A DNA stretch of 64,000 nt, taken from Streptomyces sp. NBC_00236 (GTDB lineage Bacteria > Actinomycetota > Actinomycetes > Streptomycetales > Streptomycetaceae). The stretch covers positions 372,001 through 436,000 of the forward strand of contig NZ_CP108100.1 in the NCBI RefSeq assembly GCF_036195045.1, written 5' to 3'. Below are positions 61,200 through 64,000 of the stretch, in pieces (position 1 is the stretch's first letter; each line of letters opens with the position of its first letter). The notes beneath the pieces were generated by a model. That model worked only from the letters and a program-made list of their open reading frames with translations, had not been told where the DNA came from and made no database searches. The translations under genes and the position numbers were made by a program.

Positions 61200-63086
61200 A
61201 TGACCGACACGTTCACCGAAATCCGCACCGGAGAGGCTGACCCCGGTATTCCGCGAGAACGCGCCGACGCGGCCGGTCGCGGCACCGCTCTGCTCCGCAT
61301 CGACCTCCTCGGCCCCCTGCGGGCCTCCCGCGGCGGCCTGCCTCTGCCGCTCGGCCCGCTCAAGCAACGTCTCGTCCTTGCGGTTCTCCTCACCCGTCCG
61401 AACACACCGGTGTCGCTGGAGGAACTGACCGACGCCCTCTGGCCGGACGATCCACCGCGCACGGCCCGCAAGAACCTCCAGGTGTACGTCTCGAACCTCC
61501 GCCGGGTACTCGACCCCGGCGACCTCGGCCGGCTCCGCCACGGCCCCGGCGGATACGTCCTGCACCTCACCGCGGACGAGTGCGACAGCCTGCGGTTCGA
61601 CGAACTGGCCCGGCACGGCGATGCCGAGCTGCGCGCGGGTGCGCCGAGCCGTGCCGCCCTCCTGTATCGCCGGGCCCTGGACCTGTGGCGTCATGCGCCC
61701 TTCAGCGATCTCGCGGCCCGTGCCGATGTGCTGCGCGCCGCCGTGGACCGTCAGCACACCCGCCGGCTGGCCGTGTACGAGGCATGGGCGGAGGCGCAGT
61801 TGGAGACCGGCGAGCCCGCCCCGGTCGCCGACACCGTGGACGAGATGGTGAGCCGGCACCCTTTGCGGGAACGGCTGCGCGCCGCCCAGGTCACCGCACT
61901 GCACCGGGTCGGCCGCAGAACGGAGGCGTTGGCCGCGTACGACGACTGCCGCCAACAGCTCTCCCGGGAGCTTGGCCTGGAGCCCGGTGCGGCGCTTCAG
62001 TCGGCCTACCGCTGCGTGCTGGACAGCGCCGCCCCGTCCCGGCCGCGCGGCGGCCCCACCGGGGCCCGGCTGCTGCCGCCGGACCTCTCCGACTTCACCG
62101 GGCGGGCGCGGGAACGGGAGGCCCTCAGCGCCCAGTTGGGCTGCGAGGGCGGGCCTCCGGTTCTCCTCACCGGACCGGCCGGCATCGGCAAGACCGCACT
62201 CGCCGTGCAGGTCGCGCACCACCTCGCCGCCCGCTACCCCGACGGCGTGGTCGCCACCCGGCTGTGCGCGGAGGACGGGTCCACCCGGCCGTGGTCATCG
62301 GTGCTCACGGAGCTGGCCCGTTCCCTGGGCTGCGCCGAACGGCTGCCCACCGACCGGGAGGAGGCCGCCACCGCCTGGCGGTCCTGGCTGTCGGGGCGCC
62401 GGGTCCTGCTGCTCCTGGACGACGCACCCGACGCCGCCGCACTCGGCCCGCTGCTGCCACCGTCGGGTCCCACCGCCGCGCTGGTCACCTCCCGGAGCCG
62501 GCTGCCCTGTCTGGAGTCCGCGTCCCGCACCGAACTCCCGCCACTGTCCGCCGACGAGGCCCTGCACCTCCTCGGCCGCATCATCGGCCAGGCCCGGCTG
62601 GCGGCGGAGTACAGCGCCGCCGAACGCATCGTCGCCGCCACCGGGTTCCTCCCCCTCGCCCTGCGGGCCGGCGGGAACCGCCTCTCCGTGCTGCGCCACA
62701 TGCCGCTCGGACAGTACGCGGACCGCCTCGAGCACCCCTCCGAGGCGTTGGACGAACTCTCGTCCGGCGGCCTCGGGGTCCGCGCCCGTCTCGCCGGCAC
62801 CTGGGCGCGGCTGCCCGGCCCCGCCCGGGTCACCCTCCGCGCCCTGGCCGCGCTGCCGGCCCCCGCCTTCTCCCTCCCCGCCGCCGCCCGCGCCCTGGGC
62901 CTGGACGGACGGGAGACGCAGCGCGCCCTGGAGGGCCTGATCGACGTCGGCGTCCTGGCTCCGCCGTCCTGTCCGGAGGTGACCGCGCACCGAGGGGCGG
63001 ACCCGGAGCCCGTGCGCTACGAACTCCCCTGGCTGACCCTGCTGTTCGCACGGGAGCAGGCGGCCCGTCCGGGAACGCCGTGCTAG
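61200..63086 (+). CDS. SARP family regulator with NB-ARC domain, probably C-terminally shortened
   Basis: 628-residue AfsR-like activator. Winged-helix DNA-binding domain at ~33-115 (LLRIDLLGPLRASRGGLPLPLGPLKQR to NLQVYVSNLRRVLDP), bacterial transcriptional activation domain ~120-265, NB-ARC/STAND ATPase ~285-560 with Walker A GPAGIGKT and a Walker B-like LLLLDDAPD, then a short helical part. The TPR region found in full-length AfsR-type proteins is missing, and the stop codon lies two bases outside the terminal repeat of an inserted element. ATG 61200 is chosen with GGGGAAGGGG upstream. Divergent from the left-going RiPP operon; proposed activator of all three 11-bp-repeat promoters. Confidence 0.9.
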   Translation: MTDTFTEIRTGEADPGIPRERADAAGRGTALLRIDLLGPLRASRGGLPLPLGPLKQRLVLAVLLTRPNTPVSLEELTDALWPDDPPRTARKNLQVYVSNLRRVLDPGDLGRLRHGPGGYVLHLTADECDSLRFDELARHGDAELRAGAPSRAALLYRRALDLWRHAPFSDLAARADVLRAAVDRQHTRRLAVYEAWAEAQLETGEPAPVADTVDEMVSRHPLRERLRAAQVTALHRVGRRTEALAAYDDCRQQLSRELGLEPGAALQSAYRCVLDSAAPSRPRGGPTGARLLPPDLSDFTGRAREREALSAQLGCEGGPPVLLTGPAGIGKTALAVQVAHHLAARYPDGVVATRLCAEDGSTRPWSSVLTELARSLGCAERLPTDREEAATAWRSWLSGRRVLLLLDDAPDAAALGPLLPPSGPTAALVTSRSRLPCLESASRTELPPLSADEALHLLGRIIGQARLAAEYSAAERIVAATGFLPLALRAGGNRLSVLRHMPLGQYADRLEHPSEALDELSSGGLGVRARLAGTWARLPGPARVTLRALAALPAPAFSLPAAARALGLDGRETQRALEGLIDVGVLAPPSCPEVTAHRGADPEPVRYELPWLTLLFAREQAARPGTPC

Positions 63087-63087
63087 G

Positions 63088-63297
63088 GCGTGATTCGGAA
63101 GTCCCGCCTGCTCGGCGACGCCTGGCACCTCCCCGAGCTATCGGCTTCGCTCGAGCAGAGGAGGCCCCCTTGCCCGCCGCATTGTCGGGATCACCCCGGT
63201 ACAACCAGTATCGGGGCGACCCTCCGCCTTGCGACCGCACGCACCGGACGCCGCCGAGCCCGCCCTCCGGGCGGACGGCGCTACGTCCGAAACACGC
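63088..63297. repeat. Short inverted-repeat element, copy B (inverted relative to copy A)
   Basis: 210-bp element with terminal repeats GCGTGATTCGGAAGT (63088-63102) and ACGTCCGAAACACGC (63283-63297), imperfect versions of those of copy A at 16112. Internal sequence is nearly identical to the reverse complement of copy A except for about 39 extra bases near 63133-63180 containing GAGCTATCGGCTTCGCTCGA, itself hairpin-like. The shared outer flank CTAGG overlaps the stop codon of the SARP gene. Confidence 0.8.
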
Positions 63298-63420
63298 CCG
63301 AGGACCGCGTCGGCCGAGGCACGCCGACGCCGGATCCGGCCATCCTCCCCGAACCGCGAATGCCTCCTCCGGGGAAGCCTGCCGGCCGCCTCCGGCCCGA
63401 TCGGGGAGAGCGGCAGCCGT

Positions 63421-63450
63421 GCCGTCCGCGTCCGGTCGGGCGCGGACGGC
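63421..63450 (-). terminator. Terminator of the LuxR-type gene
   Basis: Perfect 10-bp stem GCCGTCCGCG / CGCGGACGGC around a 10-nt loop, 14 bp past the LuxR stop codon. Confidence 0.7.
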
Positions 63451-63463
63451 CGCGATGCGATGC

Positions 63464-64000
63464 TCAGGCGCTGCCCGGGGCCGGGGCGGAGGACTGCACC
63501 CGGGCCAGATAGCCCGCCTGGAAGCGGCTGGCCGCACCCAGTTGCTCCATGATCTCGGCGATGTGCTTGCGGCAGGTGCGCAACGACATCCCCAGGCGCC
63601 GGGCCACCATCTCGTCCTTCATGCCCTCCGCCAGCAGCCGCACGATCGCCTGCTTCACCTCGTCCCGCGCGGAACTCTCCGTCCAGGCGGGATGGTAGGG
63701 CTCGGCCAGCGACCAGGTGTGGTCGAAGGTGGCGCACAGGTACGCCACCGTGGACGGCTCGTGGATGACGATGGCCGCGTCGAGATCGTCCTGGTGCGGA
63801 ATGAAGACCGTCTCCCCGTCGAAGGCGACCATACGGCCGAACAGTTCGCTCATCGTCCTGATCTCGGCGCCCTCGTCGGTCATCCGCCGGGCGTACTCCT
63901 GCGTGGGCAGGTGGTAGCGGGCCGTGTGCTGGTACAACGTGCGCATCCGCACGCCGCGGCGCAGCATGTCCCGGTCCTGGATGAAGGCCTGCTCCAGCAG
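63464..64000 (-). CDS. LuxR-type HTH regulator, partial (5' end beyond right edge)
   Basis: 179 codons visible in an open frame continuing past the right edge. The C-terminal LuxR-type helix-turn-helix is complete: AIVRLLAEGMKDEMVARRLGMSLRTCRKHIAEIMEQLGA. Before it lies an uncharacterised sensory part with VFIPHQDDLDAAIVIHEPSTVAYLC, typical of streptomycete regulators placed at RiPP and other secondary-metabolite clusters. No receiver domain is visible in the portion seen. It may regulate the RiPP locus or the next genes to the right. Confidence 0.88.
   Translation of the reverse strand: MLEQAFIQDRDMLRRGVRMRTLYQHTARYHLPTQEYARRMTDEGAEIRTMSELFGRMVAFDGETVFIPHQDDLDAAIVIHEPSTVAYLCATFDHTWSLAEPYHPAWTESSARDEVKQAIVRLLAEGMKDEMVARRLGMSLRTCRKHIAEIMEQLGAASRFQAGYLARVQSSAPAPGSA

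Noticed and set aside
1..64000. tRNA, rRNA, CRISPR arrays, transposase genes, riboswitches
   Set aside because: None could be recognised by eye on either strand; absence of a riboswitch cannot be proven without covariance search.

Overview
The base composition (very high GC), codon bias, lipoprotein-style ABC transporters and gene families all point to a Streptomyces chromosome; I cannot name the species. No rRNA, tRNA, CRISPR array or transposase gene was seen.

Layout. (1) 1-15918: most of a coelichelin-type hydroxamate siderophore cluster in the order cchH (NRPS, running off the left edge), cchG, cchF, cchE, cchD, cchC, cchB and divergent cchA, with iron-box-like operators. The adenylation-domain residues I read fit (formyl-)hydroxyornithine and threonine. 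(2) 15919-26776: a housekeeping/stress-like stretch (HhH endonuclease, small basic protein, F420 oxidoreductase, carboxylate-amine ligase, DJ-1/PfpI protein, class II amidotransferase, DUF5133-type protein, VOC protein, SulP transporter, MerR regulator), plus one copy of a short inverted-repeat element. (3) 27266-40754: a sugar-utilisation locus, best explained as L-fucose or a fucose-containing glycan: RraA-like aldolase, GH29 fucosidase, carbohydrate ABC transporter, secreted beta-helix protein, GntR/FCD regulator, CE7 esterase, fuconolactonase-like amidohydrolase, an unrecognised 640-residue protein and a fucose-dehydrogenase-like aldo/keto reductase. The same CTATCGAT motif lies in its intergenic regions and is probably the GntR operator. 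(4) 41044-45895: a rhamnose-type ABC importer. (5) 46316-64000: a composite RiPP locus, the most interesting part.

The RiPP locus has two arms. The right-going arm encodes an 87-residue precursor with three WCG(I/V)HQE cores, a radical SAM/SPASM enzyme, an MFS exporter, a prolyl oligopeptidase and a glycosyltransferase; a cytochrome P450 is divergent from it. The left-going arm is a tightly coupled operon of a second radical SAM enzyme, a diiron-oxidase-like protein, a 69-residue 'aroma-sacti'-like precursor ending in GGALF, a cyclase/AAA ATPase fusion, a subtilisin-like protease and a GAF protein. Two observations tie the arms together: both precursors contain PEVxAHSE, and three promoters (P450, first precursor, second radical SAM enzyme) carry three AACC-type heptamers at exact 11-bp spacing, as expected for a SARP regulator. 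A SARP gene (61200-63086) lies beside the left arm and ends at a second copy of the inverted-repeat element, which may supply its stop codon. A partial LuxR-type regulator reaches the right edge.

Limits: no database search was possible. Family names come from motif recognition, and functional links are inference unless stated.
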